Shown here in pieces: positions 44,370 to 55,207 of a stretch of DNA of 64,000 bases (positions are counted from its first letter, which is position 1; each line of letters begins with the position of its first letter). The notes beneath the pieces are model-generated. The model saw only the letters and a program-made list of their open reading frames with translations, was not told where the DNA came from and ran no database searches. The stretch lies in assembly GCF_002531755.2 (NCBI RefSeq), contig NZ_CP035000.1:186001-250000 (forward strand), read 5' to 3'. The position numbers and the translations under genes are program-made. Source of the stretch: Rhizobium acidisoli (GTDB lineage: Bacteria; Pseudomonadota; Alphaproteobacteria; Rhizobiales; Rhizobiaceae).

Positions 44370-45406
44370 CGGACGCAGGCCGTCTCTTCCGGCAGTTGGG
44401 AGCGCTCACCGCACTGCTGCTCGCTTCCCTCTGCCTCATCGCTGTCGCCGTCGGCATGAGCGTCGGGATCGGCGACTTGCCGATTCCGCTTGCGACCACG
44501 TTTTCGGCCGTCACCAATCGGCTCGGTTGGACTGCCGTCGAGCTGAACCGCATCCATGAGACGGTGATCTGGGATTATCGCCTGAGCCGCGCGCTGGTCG
44601 CCGCCTTCTGCGGCGCGGGGCTGGCGCTCTCGGGCGCCATCATGCAGTCGCTGCTGCGCAATCCGCTTGCCGAACCCTATGTGCTCGGCATCTCCGCCGG
44701 GGCCTCCACCGGCGCCGTCGCAATCGTCATCCTGGGCCTCGGCGCTGGCGCGGTGTCGCTGTCGGCAGGCGCCTTTGCCGGCGCCTTCGCCGCCTTCTTC
44801 TTCGTGGCGCTGCTCTCGAACGGCACGCGCGGCGGCGCGGACCGCACCATTCTTGCCGGGGTCGCCGCCTCGCAGCTCTTCAACGCCTCAACCTCTTATA
44901 TCGTCACCACCTCGGCCAATGCGCAGCAGGCCCGCGACGTCATGTTCTGGCTGCTCGGCAGTTTCAGCGGCGTGCGCTGGCCGGAATTCGCGCTGGTCTC
45001 GGTTATCGTCGGCCTCGGCCTTGCCGCCTGTCTGTTTTATGCCCGCGTGCTCGACGCCTTCGCTTTCGGCGACGAGGCGGCCTCCTCGCTCGGTGTCAAT
45101 GTCGGCCGCGCCCGCATGGTGCTCTTCGCGCTGACTGCCATGATGACGGCGACGATCGTCAGCATGGTCGGCTCGATCGGCTTTGTCGGCCTTGTCGTGC
45201 CGCATGTCGCGCGCTTCGTCGTCGGGCCGCTGCATATCCGCCTGCTGCCGGCCTGCGCCATCGCTGGAGCGATCTTCATGGTGCTCGCCGACATTGCCGC
45301 GCGCGCCCTCATTCCCAACCAGATCCTGCCGATCGGCGTCGTCACGGCGCTGGTCGGCGTTCCCCTCTTCTCGATCATCCTCTACCGGTTCCAGCGCGCG
45401 TCATGA
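44366..45406 (+). CDS. FecCD-family ABC permease
   Basis: This 346-aa permease of the BtuC/FecCD family has about ten membrane helices. Family signatures are RLSRALVAAFCGAGLALSGA, MQSLLRNPLAEPYVLGISAG and GSIGFVGLVVPHVARFVVG. The GTG start overlaps the binding-protein TGA (GTGA). It forms the channel of the iron-complex/cobalamin importer. Confidence 0.93.
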   Translation: MTDAGRLFRQLGALTALLLASLCLIAVAVGMSVGIGDLPIPLATTFSAVTNRLGWTAVELNRIHETVIWDYRLSRALVAAFCGAGLALSGAIMQSLLRNPLAEPYVLGISAGASTGAVAIVILGLGAGAVSLSAGAFAGAFAAFFFVALLSNGTRGGADRTILAGVAASQLFNASTSYIVTTSANAQQARDVMFWLLGSFSGVRWPEFALVSVIVGLGLAACLFYARVLDAFAFGDEAASSLGVNVGRARMVLFALTAMMTATIVSMVGSIGFVGLVVPHVARFVVGPLHIRLLPACAIAGAIFMVLADIAARALIPNQILPIGVVTALVGVPLFSIILYRFQRAS

Positions 45407-46164
45407 GCATCAAGGCCGACAACCTCACTTGGAAAATTGGCAGAAAAACCATTCTGGACGGCGTTTCCATGGAGGCACGGCCGGGCCGGATGCTCGGCCT
45501 GCTTGGTCCGAACGGCTCCGGCAAGACCTCGCTACTACGGCTTCTCGCCGGGCTGAAGCGACCGCATTCCGGCCGGGTCACTCTTGATCGAAACGACATC
45601 GGCACGATCAGCCGCCGTTCGATCGCCCGGCGCATCGCCTTCGTCGAGCAGCATGCAACGACAAACGCCAATCTGAAGGTCGTCGATGTCGTCAAGCTCG
45701 GCCGCTTTCCGCATCGCTCGATGTTCTCCGGCTGGACGAGAGCCGACGAAGAGGCGGTCGAAGCGGCGCTCGCGCGCGCCGGCATGGCGGAGAAGCGCGA
45801 CGATCGCTGGCAGAACCTGTCGGGCGGTGAAAAGCAGCGCACCCATATTGCCAGGGCGCTCGCCCAGTCGCCGCAGGAATTGATCCTCGACGAACCCACC
45901 AACCATCTCGACATCCAGCACCAGATCGGCCTGATGCGGCTTGTCTCCGGCCTGCCGATCACCAGCATCGTCGCCCTGCACGATCTCAACCATGCCGCCA
46001 TGTTCTGCGATGAGCTTGTTATCATGCAGCAGGGCAGGATCGTCGCCTCGGGCGCGCCTGAAGACGTGCTGAGCGAGAATCTCCTGCGCGACGTCTTTTC
46101 CGTCGAGGCCCGCATCGAGGCCTCGCCCCATCATTCGCGCCCGCATGTCCACTACCTCATATGA
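45403..46164 (+). CDS. Iron-complex/cobalamin-type ABC ATPase
   Basis: This 253-aa ATPase of the FecE/HmuV/BtuD class has Walker A GPNGSGKTS, Q-loop FVEQHATT, signature LSGGEKQRTHIARALA, Walker B ELILDEPTNHLDI and switch His in ALHDLNHA. It overlaps the permease gene by an ATGA. The operon ends at the RIME-like palindrome eight bases downstream, which may serve as its transcription end. Confidence 0.92.
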   Translation: MSIKADNLTWKIGRKTILDGVSMEARPGRMLGLLGPNGSGKTSLLRLLAGLKRPHSGRVTLDRNDIGTISRRSIARRIAFVEQHATTNANLKVVDVVKLGRFPHRSMFSGWTRADEEAVEAALARAGMAEKRDDRWQNLSGGEKQRTHIARALAQSPQELILDEPTNHLDIQHQIGLMRLVSGLPITSIVALHDLNHAAMFCDELVIMQQGRIVASGAPEDVLSENLLRDVFSVEARIEASPHHSRPHVHYLI

Positions 46165-46171
46165 GAGTGGC

Positions 46172-46287
46172 TAGAACAGGATTCAGATTTTAGGCCGGAT
46201 CGGCCTAAAATCTGAATCCTGTTCTAAATTAAAAAGTTAGAGCATGATGTCGCCCGAAAACCGCTCACACTTTTCGGCATCATGCTC
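46172..46287. repeat. RIME-like rhizobial palindromic element
   Basis: The element has two palindromes. The first (46172-46226) has perfect 26-base arms around a 3-base centre, beginning TAGAACAGGATTCAG. The second (46240-46287) has GAGCATGATG / CATCATGCTC outer arms and CCGAAAA / TTTTCGG inner arms. The combination is typical of Rhizobium intergenic mosaic elements. It fills the gap between the convergent ABC and Lrp genes and could act as a bidirectional terminator. Confidence 0.85.
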
Positions 46288-46292
46288 CGTTC

Positions 46293-46760
46293 TCACGTCA
46301 CGATCTGCAGCGGCAAAGCAGTCGTCTTTTTCAGCGTCTTCAGGACGATGCTCGATTTGACCGAGGCCAGATTATCGGTGACCCGGATCATTCTTTCGAG
46401 AAATTGGCTGAGATGGTCGAGGTCGCGCGCCATCACCTTCATCAGAAAATCGGCATCCCCCGTCTGCGAATAACACTCCAGGATCTCCGGCGAGGTTTCG
46501 ATGAAACGATGGAGCCGCTCGTTTCCGCCTTCCGTATGCGCACGCAAGCTGACGAGGGTATGAGCGACGACGGCAAAACCCAGTTTTGCAGGATTGAGGA
46601 TAGCAACGACGCTCTGGATGTACTGCTCATTGCGCAGCCTTTCCAAACGGCGGGCGCATTGGGTCGCGGAGAGATTGACCTTCTGCGACAGCTCACCCTG
46701 CGTCACTTCACTGTTTTGCTGGAGAGCGGCGAGCAATTTGATATCGAACTGGTCAAGCAT
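46293..46760 (-). CDS. Lrp/AsnC-family transcriptional regulator
   Basis: This 155-aa regulator of usual length has an N-terminal helix-turn-helix (LDQFDIKLLAALQQNSEVTQ, then GELSQKVNLSATQCARRLERL) and a RAM ligand domain (VVAHTLVSLRAH, ECYSQTGDADFLMKVMARDL). Such proteins sense amino acids and often control a divergent amino-acid catabolic gene. Here the divergent pair is an aminotransferase and a ThDP enzyme, a likely target. A short palindrome lies in the 150-bp shared promoter region. Confidence 0.92.
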   Translation of the reverse strand: MLDQFDIKLLAALQQNSEVTQGELSQKVNLSATQCARRLERLRNEQYIQSVVAILNPAKLGFAVVAHTLVSLRAHTEGGNERLHRFIETSPEILECYSQTGDADFLMKVMARDLDHLSQFLERMIRVTDNLASVKSSIVLKTLKKTTALPLQIVT

Positions 46761-46807
46761 GACTCACCCGAAAAAAGGAGACTTTCTGCACATTATAGCC
46801 AGATGAC

Positions 46808-46820
46808 GCAGAATGTCTGC
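46808..46820. promoter_or_regulatory. Possible Lrp-type operator
   Basis: GCAGA-ATG-TCTGC is a perfect 5-bp inverted repeat between the divergent Lrp and aminotransferase genes, of the size usual for Lrp/AsnC sites. The assignment rests on position and symmetry only. Confidence 0.4.
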
Positions 46821-46910
46821 ATCCAGATATCGCATTAGGCAGATAATCGCATAAAATCGCCGCGGAACTTCCGTTAATCTCCAGCCATTGGATAAAACGG
46901 AGGTGGACTT

Positions 46911-48086
46911 GTGTTTGAGAAACTGAATAACCGGCCAGCCGACAGCCTGCTTGCCCTCATCAAGGCCTTTCAGGCCGACGAGCGCAGCGGAAAGATCGAC
47001 CTCGGCGTCGGCGTCTATCGCGACGCCATGGGCCGCACGCCGGTGATGCGAGCCGTAAAGGCGGCGGAACAGTTTCTTCTCGAGACCCAGGACAGCAAGA
47101 AATATCTCGGCCCGGAAGGCGATCTGCAATTCGTGCGCCTGCTGCAGCCCATTATTTTCGGCAAATCGCCAAAATTCGATCATCGCCTTGTCGGCATTCA
47201 GACACCCGGCGGCAGCGGCGCGCTGCGTCTCGGCGCCGAGCTCATCCAGATGGCAAACCCATCGGCGAAGGTTCTGTTGGGGACACCGAGCTGGCCGAAC
47301 CACGCGCCGATTTTTGCCTCGGCGCGCCTGGCTGTAAAGGACTACGCCTTCGTCGATCTGACGTCGCAACAGGTCAAATTCGAAGGCGTCGCCGACGCCC
47401 TGTCTTCCGCTGCGGAAGGCGATGTCGTCCTCCTTCACGGTTGCTGCCACAATCCGACCGGTATCGATTTCACCATGGAGCAGTGGCTAGAGATTACCGA
47501 ACTCCTCGTTGCGCACAAATTGGTGCCGTTCATCGATCTTGCCTATCAGGGGCTTGGCGACGGTCTCGAACAGGACGCTGCACCGACCCGCATGATCCTC
47601 GACGCGGTCGACGAGGCGCTGATCGCCTATTCCTGCGACAAGAATTTCGGTCTCTATCGCGAGCGCGTCGGCGCGCTCTACGTCATGACCCGCAATATCG
47701 ACGACGTCGGCAAGGCAGAAAGCAATATGGCGGCACTTGCGCGTGTCAACTGGTCGATGCCGCCCGATCATGGCGCGGCGATCGTCAGAACCATTCTCGA
47801 GAGCCCCGAAATGTCGGCAATGTGGCGCGCCGAACTCGACGAGATGTGCGAGCGTGTCAACGGCAACCGCGCGGCGTTCGCCGCCGCAGCCGCCGATCTG
47901 GCCTTTATCAGCCGGCAGCGCGGCCTGTTCTCCAATCTCTCCATGTCGAAAGAAACGGCCGCGGCGCTACGCGCCAAACACGGCATCTACATGGCCGATT
48001 CCGGCCGTATGAACCTTGCGGGCATGCAGCCGGCTGATGCCGACGCAATCGTGACCGCACTTCGCGCTGAAGGCTGCTTGAAATGA
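46911..48086 (+). CDS. Class I aminotransferase (AspC/TyrB branch)
   Basis: This 391-aa PLP enzyme is of the Aat/TyrB type: IDLGVGVYRDAMGRTPVM, KKYLGPEGDLQFV, TPGGSGALRLGAEL, the CHNPTGIDFT loop, FIDLAYQGLGDG and the PLP lysine in YSCDKNFGLYRERVG. The sequence suggests aromatic or broad-range amino acids. The GTG start has GGAGGTGG upstream. It overlaps the ThDP enzyme gene by four bases, so the keto acid it makes is probably the next enzyme's substrate. Confidence 0.9.
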   Translation: MFEKLNNRPADSLLALIKAFQADERSGKIDLGVGVYRDAMGRTPVMRAVKAAEQFLLETQDSKKYLGPEGDLQFVRLLQPIIFGKSPKFDHRLVGIQTPGGSGALRLGAELIQMANPSAKVLLGTPSWPNHAPIFASARLAVKDYAFVDLTSQQVKFEGVADALSSAAEGDVVLLHGCCHNPTGIDFTMEQWLEITELLVAHKLVPFIDLAYQGLGDGLEQDAAPTRMILDAVDEALIAYSCDKNFGLYRERVGALYVMTRNIDDVGKAESNMAALARVNWSMPPDHGAAIVRTILESPEMSAMWRAELDEMCERVNGNRAAFAAAAADLAFISRQRGLFSNLSMSKETAAALRAKHGIYMADSGRMNLAGMQPADADAIVTALRAEGCLK

Positions 48087-49711
48087 GCAAGAAGGAAACA
48101 ACCGGCCAGGCGATGACCCGTTCGCTTGTCGCCCATGGGATCGACACGGTGTTCGGCATCCCGGGCGCCCACATGTATGATTTCAACGATGCCCTCTACG
48201 GCGCCCGTGACAAGGTTCGGTTCATTCACACACGGCACGAACAGGGCGCCGGATATATGGCCTATGGCTATGCCAAATCCACCGGCCGGATCGGCGCTTA
48301 TACCGTCGTCCCCGGTCCCGGTGTTCTCAATTCAGGCGCGGCTCTTTGCACCGCTTACGGCGCCAACGCGCCGGTGCTTTGCATCACCGGCAACATCATG
48401 TCCCACCTGATTGGCCAGGGCAGAGGGCAGCTGCACGAACTGCCCGATCAACTCGCGACAATGCGCGGGCTTACCAAGACGGCGGAACGCATCAATCATC
48501 CGTCCGAGGCCGGTCCTGTCATGGCCGAGGTTGTTAACAAAATGCTCTCCGGCCGCCAGGGTCCGGGAGCGGTCGAAGCCCCATGGGACGTGTTTGGCCA
48601 ATCCGGCCCCGAAGTCGATCTTCCCGTCGGGTCGAAAGCCCCTCACCCGGCTGTCAACTCGGATCAGATCGCTGCCGCAGCGGCACTGATATCGGTCGCC
48701 AGCAACCCGATGATCATGGTCGGCGGCGGTGCGGCGGATGCCGGCGCCGAAATCGCCGCCCTTGCGGAATTGCTTCAATCGCCCGTCACCTCCCATCGTT
48801 CCGGCAAGGGCATCGTCGCCGACGACCACCCGAACTATCTGAACTTCGTCGCCGCCTATGAATATTGGAAGAAGACCGACGTTCTGATCGGCATTGGCAG
48901 CCGGCTCGAATTGCAGTTCATGCGATGGAAATGGCTGCCGAAGGACCTCAAGATCATCCGCATCGATATCGATCCGACCGAAATGGTCCGTCTCAAGCCC
49001 GGTGTCGGCATCGTCGCCGATGCCAAGGCGGGAACGCAGGCTCTGATAGATGCACTGGCAGGCGCCCCACGCGATGATCGCACCCGCGAATTTGCCGACC
49101 TCAACAGAGACGCCAGATCCCGGTTCTCGGAAGTACAGCCGCAGCTTGCCTATCTCGATGCCATTCGTGAGGCTCTGCCGAGAGATGGCTTCTTCGTCGA
49201 GGAAGTCAGCCAGATGGGCTTTACCGCCCGTTTTGCCTTCCCCGTCTACGCCCCGCGTCAGTACGTGACATGCGGTTATCAGGACAATCTGGGTTTTGGC
49301 TTCAACACCGCCTTGGGCGTGAAGGTCGCCAATCCCGATAAAGCGGTCGTGTCCGTTTCCGGCGACGGCGGCTTCATGTTCGGCGTTCAGGAGCTTGCCA
49401 CCACCGTCCAGCACAGGATCAATGTCGTCGCCATCGTCTTCAACAATTCGGCCTATGGCAATGTCCTGCGCGACCAGAAGCAGGCGTATCATGGCCGCTA
49501 TCTTGGCTCGGATCTCACCAATCCGGATTTTGTCGCGCTTGCCGAGAGCTTCGGTATCCGCGCATTCCAGGTGACAAGCCCCGTCGAACTCAAAGAGACG
49601 ATCGAGAAAGCCCTCTCTCTCGACGAACCTGTGCTGATCGAGGTTCCGATCGAAAAGGGATCCGAGGCAAGTCCCTGGCCTTTCATTCATCCAGCGCCGC
49701 ACGCCGAATGA
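48083..49711 (+). CDS. ThDP-dependent 2-keto acid decarboxylase/synthase family enzyme
   Basis: This 542-aa protein has the three-domain layout of acetolactate synthase/benzoylformate decarboxylase-like enzymes. It shows VFGIPGAHMYDFNDAL, the ThDP-activating Glu in HTRHEQGAGYMAYGYAK, GPGVLNSGAALCTAYG, and the Mg/ThDP motif GDGGFMFGVQELATTVQ...NN. A partner small subunit is absent, which argues against true acetolactate synthase. Coupling to an aminotransferase suggests decarboxylation of an amino-acid-derived 2-keto acid (as in AruH/AruI or indole-pyruvate routes), but the substrate cannot be told from sequence. Confidence 0.85.
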   Translation: MSKKETTGQAMTRSLVAHGIDTVFGIPGAHMYDFNDALYGARDKVRFIHTRHEQGAGYMAYGYAKSTGRIGAYTVVPGPGVLNSGAALCTAYGANAPVLCITGNIMSHLIGQGRGQLHELPDQLATMRGLTKTAERINHPSEAGPVMAEVVNKMLSGRQGPGAVEAPWDVFGQSGPEVDLPVGSKAPHPAVNSDQIAAAAALISVASNPMIMVGGGAADAGAEIAALAELLQSPVTSHRSGKGIVADDHPNYLNFVAAYEYWKKTDVLIGIGSRLELQFMRWKWLPKDLKIIRIDIDPTEMVRLKPGVGIVADAKAGTQALIDALAGAPRDDRTREFADLNRDARSRFSEVQPQLAYLDAIREALPRDGFFVEEVSQMGFTARFAFPVYAPRQYVTCGYQDNLGFGFNTALGVKVANPDKAVVSVSGDGGFMFGVQELATTVQHRINVVAIVFNNSAYGNVLRDQKQAYHGRYLGSDLTNPDFVALAESFGIRAFQVTSPVELKETIEKALSLDEPVLIEVPIEKGSEASPWPFIHPAPHAE

Positions 49712-49718
49712 TGCCCTA

Positions 49719-51929
49719 TCAACGCGACGAGCTCTTGAGAAAGACCGTCGCCAGCGGCGGCAGCGTCAGCGACAGGGAAACCGGCCTGCCGTGGGCGGGG
49801 ATGGGTTCGCTCGACAGCGCGCCGTTGACGAGGCCGGAGCCGCCATATTCGCGTGCATCCGTGGTGATCCGCTCGATCCACACGCCATCATCAGGCACGC
49901 CGATCCTATAGCCGTAACGCGGCACCGGCGTGAAATTCGATACGACAAGGACGGATGAAGAGCGGCCCTCGGAATAACGGAGCATGCCGAGGACGGAATT
50001 GACGGCATCGTCGGCCGCCGCCCATTCGAAGCCCTGGGGATGAAAATCACCGAACTGTAATGCCGGCTCGTCCAGGTAGAGGCTATTCAGATCCTTGATC
50101 AGCCGCTGAATTCCGACATGCTGAGGTCGGTCCAGCACATCCCAGCTTAGCGAAGCATCGTGGTTCCATTCGCCCGGCTGGGCGATTTCGCTCCCCATGA
50201 ACAGCAGCTTCTTGCCGGGATGACCCCACATGAAAGCGAGATAGCTGCGCAAATTGGCAAATTTCTGCCATTCGTCGCCCGGCATCTTGGTCAGCAGCGA
50301 GCCTTTACCATAGACCACCTCGTCATGAGAAATCGGCAGCATAAAGCGCTCGGAATAGGCGTAGATCATGCCGAAGGTCATGGTGCCATGATGATGGCTC
50401 CGATAGACCGGATCCTTCTCGATGTAACTCAGGCTGTCATGCATCCAGCCCATGTTCCATTTGATGTCGAAGCCAAGCCCGCCTTCTTCCGGCGGCTTCG
50501 TCACACCCGGCCAGGCCGTCGATTCCTCGGCGATGGTCATTGCATGCGGGCAGCGCTCGTGGACGATGCTGTTCAGGTGCTTGAAGAACTCCACCGCCTC
50601 CAGGTTCTCGCGGCCGCCATACTGATTTGGAATCCATTCGCCTTCGTTGCGGCTGTAATCGCGGTAGAGCATCGAGGCCACGGCATCGACGCGCAAGCCG
50701 TCGACATGATAGCGCTCCAGCCATTCGAGCGCGCTGGCGATCAGGAAGCCTTTCACCTCGTTGCGACCGAGATTGTAGATCAGCGTATTCCAGTCGCGGT
50801 GAAAGCCCTCGCGCGGGTCCTCGTGTTCATACAGCGCGCTGCCGTCGAAACGGGCAAGACCCCAGACATCCGTGGGGAAGTGAGCCGGCACCCAGTCGAG
50901 GATGACGCCGAGCCCGGCGCCATGGCAGCGGTCGACGAAATAGGCGAAATCCTCGGGCGTTCCGTATCGCCCGGTCGGGGCAAACAGGCCGAGCGGCTGA
51001 TAGCCCCAGGACCCGCCGAACGGGTGCTCCATGATCGGCAGCAGCTCGATATGGGTAAACCCCATGTCGCTGGCATAGGGAACAAGCCGCTGGCTGAGCT
51101 CGACCCAGTCGAGATATCTGTTGCCGTCCCGCCCGTCGCGCAGCCAGGAGCCGGCGTGCACCTCGTAAACGGAGATCGCGCCCTCCAGTCTCGCTTGCCG
51201 AGACCGGCCCTTCATCCAGCTGTCATCGGTCCATCGAAATGGTGTCGACGATGCGACGATGGAGGCGGTGGATGGGGCGGCCTCGCTCGCCCGTGCCACG
51301 GGATCGGCCTTTTGCGGCAGGCAGGACCCCTCGGCATCGACGATCTCGAACTTGTATCTTTCACCGGGGGCGAGGCTCGGAATGAACAACTCCCAGACGC
51401 CCGCCGATTGCCTCAGCCGCATCGGATTTCGCCGCCCGTCCCAGGCATTGAAGTCACCGACGACCGAAACGCGGCGAGCATTCGGCGCCCATACAGCGAA
51501 ACGAACACCTGATATGCCGTCGATCGACATCGCCACCGCGCCAAGCGTGCGGCTCAGACTGTAATGCGTGCCCTCCGATATCAAGTGGAGGTCGAGTTCA
51601 CCGAGCAGCAGACCGAAACTATAGGGATCCTCGGTGATCTGCACCGCATCCGGCCAAGTGATCTTCAGCCGGTATCCGCTCCTCAAACCGGTTGCCGCCG
51701 CAAACAGGCCGGCGGGATGGGCGATGCTGAAAGGCGTCACCACCCGTCCACTCGCAGCCTCGATGAGATCGACCGCCTCCGCCCCGGGCAGGTAGACCCG
51801 CACGATCGTCATCCCGCCGCTTTCATGGGGGCCGAGGATCGAAAAAGGATCGCCGTGGCGCCCCTCGATCAGAGCCCAGAGGGCATCGTGCCCGATGCCG
51901 GCCAGAAGTTCCGAGCGCTCAACATTCAT
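49719..51929 (-). CDS. glgB: 1,4-alpha-glucan branching enzyme
   Basis: This roughly 736-aa GH13 branching enzyme introduces alpha-1,6 branches. It has an N-terminal module and CBM48 ([20 protein letters not shown]), a catalytic barrel with YEVHAGSW, nucleophile Asp in [18 protein letters not shown], acid Glu in [13 protein letters not shown] and [16 protein letters not shown], and a C-terminal beta domain. The ATG at 51929 overlaps the treS-maltokinase stop in an ATGA, so glgB is the third gene of the GlgE operon and branches the glucan made by GlgE. Confidence 0.96.
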   Translation of the reverse strand: MNVERSELLAGIGHDALWALIEGRHGDPFSILGPHESGGMTIVRVYLPGAEAVDLIEAASGRVVTPFSIAHPAGLFAAATGLRSGYRLKITWPDAVQITEDPYSFGLLLGELDLHLISEGTHYSLSRTLGAVAMSIDGISGVRFAVWAPNARRVSVVGDFNAWDGRRNPMRLRQSAGVWELFIPSLAPGERYKFEIVDAEGSCLPQKADPVARASEAAPSTASIVASSTPFRWTDDSWMKGRSRQARLEGAISVYEVHAGSWLRDGRDGNRYLDWVELSQRLVPYASDMGFTHIELLPIMEHPFGGSWGYQPLGLFAPTGRYGTPEDFAYFVDRCHGAGLGVILDWVPAHFPTDVWGLARFDGSALYEHEDPREGFHRDWNTLIYNLGRNEVKGFLIASALEWLERYHVDGLRVDAVASMLYRDYSRNEGEWIPNQYGGRENLEAVEFFKHLNSIVHERCPHAMTIAEESTAWPGVTKPPEEGGLGFDIKWNMGWMHDSLSYIEKDPVYRSHHHGTMTFGMIYAYSERFMLPISHDEVVYGKGSLLTKMPGDEWQKFANLRSYLAFMWGHPGKKLLFMGSEIAQPGEWNHDASLSWDVLDRPQHVGIQRLIKDLNSLYLDEPALQFGDFHPQGFEWAAADDAVNSVLGMLRYSEGRSSSVLVVSNFTPVPRYGYRIGVPDDGVWIERITTDAREYGGSGLVNGALSSEPIPAHGRPVSLSLTLPPLATVFLKSSSR

Positions 51930-54900
51930 GCCGGAACTCCCGCCAGACGCGAGACGATTTCGGTGAGGCCGGAAAGCGGGATCGGAAGCCATTTCGGCCG
52001 GTTGCGGGCTTCATAGGCGATTTCGTAAGCGGCCTTTTCGAGAAGAAAGGCATCGAGGACCCTCCGTCGTTGATCGGGTGGCATATCAAGCGCCTTCGAT
52101 GCCGAAACCGCCTGCGAATAGGCGTCGAGAAACGCCTCTTCCGCCTGGCGCCCGAAGCGGGCGATGGCCTCGCGCCGGACTTCGTTCTCGTGTTCGATGA
52201 CGGCGTCGTTATCAAGCTGGGCGGTGGCGACGAGATAACTCAGTGACCTCAAAAGCCCGGCGACATCGCGCAGCGGATTGGTCTTGGCGCGGCGTTCGGC
52301 CAGGTTTTTCGCCGGCTCGCCCTCGAAATCGATGATAACGGCATCGCCCTCGCTGACGAGGATCTGACCAAGGTGAAAATCGCCATGCGTGCGCGTCATC
52401 AGCGTATGGCGCGTGGCCTCGGTCAGCGTCGCGGCAAGCTCGACGAGTTCGGAGCGGCGCTTGAGCAACGGAGCAGCGAGTAGATCGATCGCCGGATCGG
52501 CATTCTCCGCCCGTTCGGCAAGTTTCGACATGGCATAGGCGACTTCGCCGGCAACCGCCTTCTTCATCGCCTCGACTTCGCTGTCGCCGGCGATTACCGG
52601 GCTGAAGGCTTCGTCTGCAGTCTCCCCGGCGAGCACGACATGCAGCTCTCCGAGACGCATGCCGACCATCGCAACGAAGCTGATCAGCGGCTGGAAGACG
52701 TCGTCGCCCGGCTGGACGGCCGGGTCGTTCAGCACGAGTTCGTCTGCCCCGCGGCGCAGGTTGTTCAGCATCCAGTTCCAGGCATCGCCCTGATTGCGGA
52801 TCGCGCCTTGTACGATGATCAATGTCGAGCGGCGTCCACTGGAGTCCGTGTGCGCGACCTCGCCGAGCAAGGGCGCCGTGTGATCGTAGCCGGCACGGGT
52901 GAGATAGCGCGTCATCTCGACCTCCGGATGAATGCCGGGAAAGATGTGCCTGATCAGCTTGATCATCGCGAGATCGCCGACGATCAGCGAACTGTTGGAT
53001 TGTTCGGCCGAGAGCCAATGGACCGGAAGATCGTCGGTGACGGCGAGACGGTCGAGCCGTTCCGTGCCGAGAAATTCAAGCGTGCCGGTGCGCCCCGTGG
53101 TACGCGAGCGGTCGCCAAGCCCGCGCAGGATACCGCGCGCCATCGCCTCCACGGCAAATCCGTCCGTCAGGAAGCCGACGCGCCGGCCCTGGCGGACCCG
53201 CCCGAGCGCAAGCTGCTGGGTCAGCACCGATGGTTGCGCATCGTCCCAGGCGACCGCCAGCGGCAGCTGGTAGGATTCGCTATGGTTTGGCAGCACGGCC
53301 TCCAGTTCGCCGAGAACGATCCCGTCGGCAAACGGGATCGGCGTTGCGGAGATCAGACGCGCCGCCTGCAGCGGCTGGTCCTTCGCCCCGAACCACCGCC
53401 GCTTCGCCAGATAGGCCGGCAGAATTTCATTGCTGAGGACGCGTGCAAGCTTGGGTTCATCGACAAGATCCAGCAGGCCGCGGCGGGTGACGATTGTCAC
53501 CAGATCGGGAAGTTGCTCCGGCGGCGCGGTGCGCCATGCCGGCGGGTCGGCATCGGCCTCCAGCTGGAACCAGAAAAATCCGTAGGGCGGCAGTGTCAGC
53601 AGATAGGTCAGCTGGCCGATCGGCGGAAAAGGCGACATGCCGGTCAATTCGATCGGCACGCGGCCCTCGAAACTCGACAGGTCGAGTTCCACGGCCTGCG
53701 GCAGGCGCGAGAGGTTTGCGACGCACATCAGCGTCTCGCCTTCATATTCCCTGAGATAGGCGAGGATCTTGCGATTCTCCGGCGCGAGAAACCGCAGCGA
53801 GCCACGGCCGAAGGCCGGATGCCGGCCGCGTAGCGCCAGCATCTTGCGCGTCCAGTTGAGCAGCGAATGCGCATCCGTGCTCTGCGCCTCGACGTTGACG
53901 GCCTCGAAACCGTAGAGCGGATCGGCGACCGGCGGCAGCACGAGACGCGCCGGATCCACCCTGGAGAAGCCGCCATTGCGGTCCGGAGACCATTGCATCG
54001 GCGTCCTCACCCCATCCCGATCGCCGAGATAGATATTGTCGCCCATGCCGATCTCGTCGCCGTAATAGATCACCGGCGTTCCCGGCATCGAGAGCAGCAG
54101 CGCGTTCATCAGCTCGATCCGCCGGCGGTCGCGCTCCATCAGCGGCGCCAGGCGGCGCCTGATGCCGAGATTGATGCGGGCGCGCTTGTCGGATGCGTAG
54201 GTTTCCCAGAGATAATCGCGCTCGGCGTCCGTCACCATTTCGAGCGTCAGTTCGTCATGGTTGCGCAGGAAGATCGCCCATTGGCAATTCTCCGGAATCT
54301 CCGGCGCCTGCCGCAGGATATCGGTGATCGGAAACCTATCCTCCTTGGCGATCGCCATGTACATGCGCGGCATCAGCGGAAAGTGGAAGGCCATGTGGCA
54401 TTCGTCGCCGTCGCCGAAATATTCGCGCGTATCCTCCGGCCATTGATTGGCCTCGGCCAGCAGCATGACGCCGGGATGGGTGGCATCGAGGGCGGCACGG
54501 ATGCGCTTGAGGATCGCATGGGTTTCGGGCAGGTTTTCGTTGATCGTCCCCTCACGCTCGACAAGGTAGGGGATCGCGTCGAGGCGGAAGCCGTCGATAC
54601 CGGTTTCCAGCCAGAAGCGCATCACCTTCAGCAGTTCCTCCATGACCAGGGGACTGTCGAAGTTGAGGTCAGGCTGGTGGGAATAAAAACGATGCCAGTA
54701 ATAGGCGCCGGCCACGGCATCCCATGTCCAGTTCGATTTTTCCGTATCTATGAAAATGATGCGCGTTTCCGGGAATTTCTGATCGGTATCCGACCAGACG
54801 TAAAAATCGCGCTCCGGTGATCCGGCCGGCGCCTGACGGGCACGCTGGAACCAGGGATGCTGATCGGAGGTGTGGTTGATGACGAGCTCGATAATGACGC

Positions 54901-55207
54901 GGATATTACGCTGGTGGGCGGCGTCGACGAAGGCGCGAAAATCCTCCAAGGTGCCGTAATCGGGGCTGACATTGCCGTAGTCGGCGATGTCGTAGCCGTC
55001 GTCGCGGCGCGGCGAGGGAAAGAAAGGCAGCAGCCAGATGGCATTGACGCCGAGCGCCGCGATGTGATCGAGCTTGGCGTGCAGGCCGGCAAAGTCGCCG
55101 ACGCCGTCGCCGTTGGCGTCGTAGAACGACTTGATGTGCAACTGGTAGATGATCGCATCCTTGTACCAGAGGGGCTGCTCAATGCCATCGGGGTTCATCG
55201 TGTCCAT
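51926..55207 (-). CDS. treS: Trehalose synthase-maltokinase fusion
   Basis: This 1093-aa protein carries two enzymes. Residues about 1-550 are GH13 trehalose synthase, which interconverts trehalose and maltose, with catalytic Asp210 ([10 protein letters not shown]), Glu252 (LLAEANQWP) and Asp318 (RNHDELT). Residues about 600-1093 are a maltokinase (Pep2/Mak type) with an APH-like active site, [11 protein letters not shown] and IIDFEGEP, which phosphorylates maltose to maltose-1-phosphate for GlgE. The ATG directly follows the glgE stop. Confidence 0.95.
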   Translation of the reverse strand: MDTMNPDGIEQPLWYKDAIIYQLHIKSFYDANGDGVGDFAGLHAKLDHIAALGVNAIWLLPFFPSPRRDDGYDIADYGNVSPDYGTLEDFRAFVDAAHQRNIRVIIELVINHTSDQHPWFQRARQAPAGSPERDFYVWSDTDQKFPETRIIFIDTEKSNWTWDAVAGAYYWHRFYSHQPDLNFDSPLVMEELLKVMRFWLETGIDGFRLDAIPYLVEREGTINENLPETHAILKRIRAALDATHPGVMLLAEANQWPEDTREYFGDGDECHMAFHFPLMPRMYMAIAKEDRFPITDILRQAPEIPENCQWAIFLRNHDELTLEMVTDAERDYLWETYASDKRARINLGIRRRLAPLMERDRRRIELMNALLLSMPGTPVIYYGDEIGMGDNIYLGDRDGVRTPMQWSPDRNGGFSRVDPARLVLPPVADPLYGFEAVNVEAQSTDAHSLLNWTRKMLALRGRHPAFGRGSLRFLAPENRKILAYLREYEGETLMCVANLSRLPQAVELDLSSFEGRVPIELTGMSPFPPIGQLTYLLTLPPYGFFWFQLEADADPPAWRTAPPEQLPDLVTIVTRRGLLDLVDEPKLARVLSNEILPAYLAKRRWFGAKDQPLQAARLISATPIPFADGIVLGELEAVLPNHSESYQLPLAVAWDDAQPSVLTQQLALGRVRQGRRVGFLTDGFAVEAMARGILRGLGDRSRTTGRTGTLEFLGTERLDRLAVTDDLPVHWLSAEQSNSSLIVGDLAMIKLIRHIFPGIHPEVEMTRYLTRAGYDHTAPLLGEVAHTDSSGRRSTLIIVQGAIRNQGDAWNWMLNNLRRGADELVLNDPAVQPGDDVFQPLISFVAMVGMRLGELHVVLAGETADEAFSPVIAGDSEVEAMKKAVAGEVAYAMSKLAERAENADPAIDLLAAPLLKRRSELVELAATLTEATRHTLMTRTHGDFHLGQILVSEGDAVIIDFEGEPAKNLAERRAKTNPLRDVAGLLRSLSYLVATAQLDNDAVIEHENEVRREAIARFGRQAEEAFLDAYSQAVSASKALDMPPDQRRRVLDAFLLEKAAYEIAYEARNRPKWLPIPLSGLTEIVSRLAGVPA

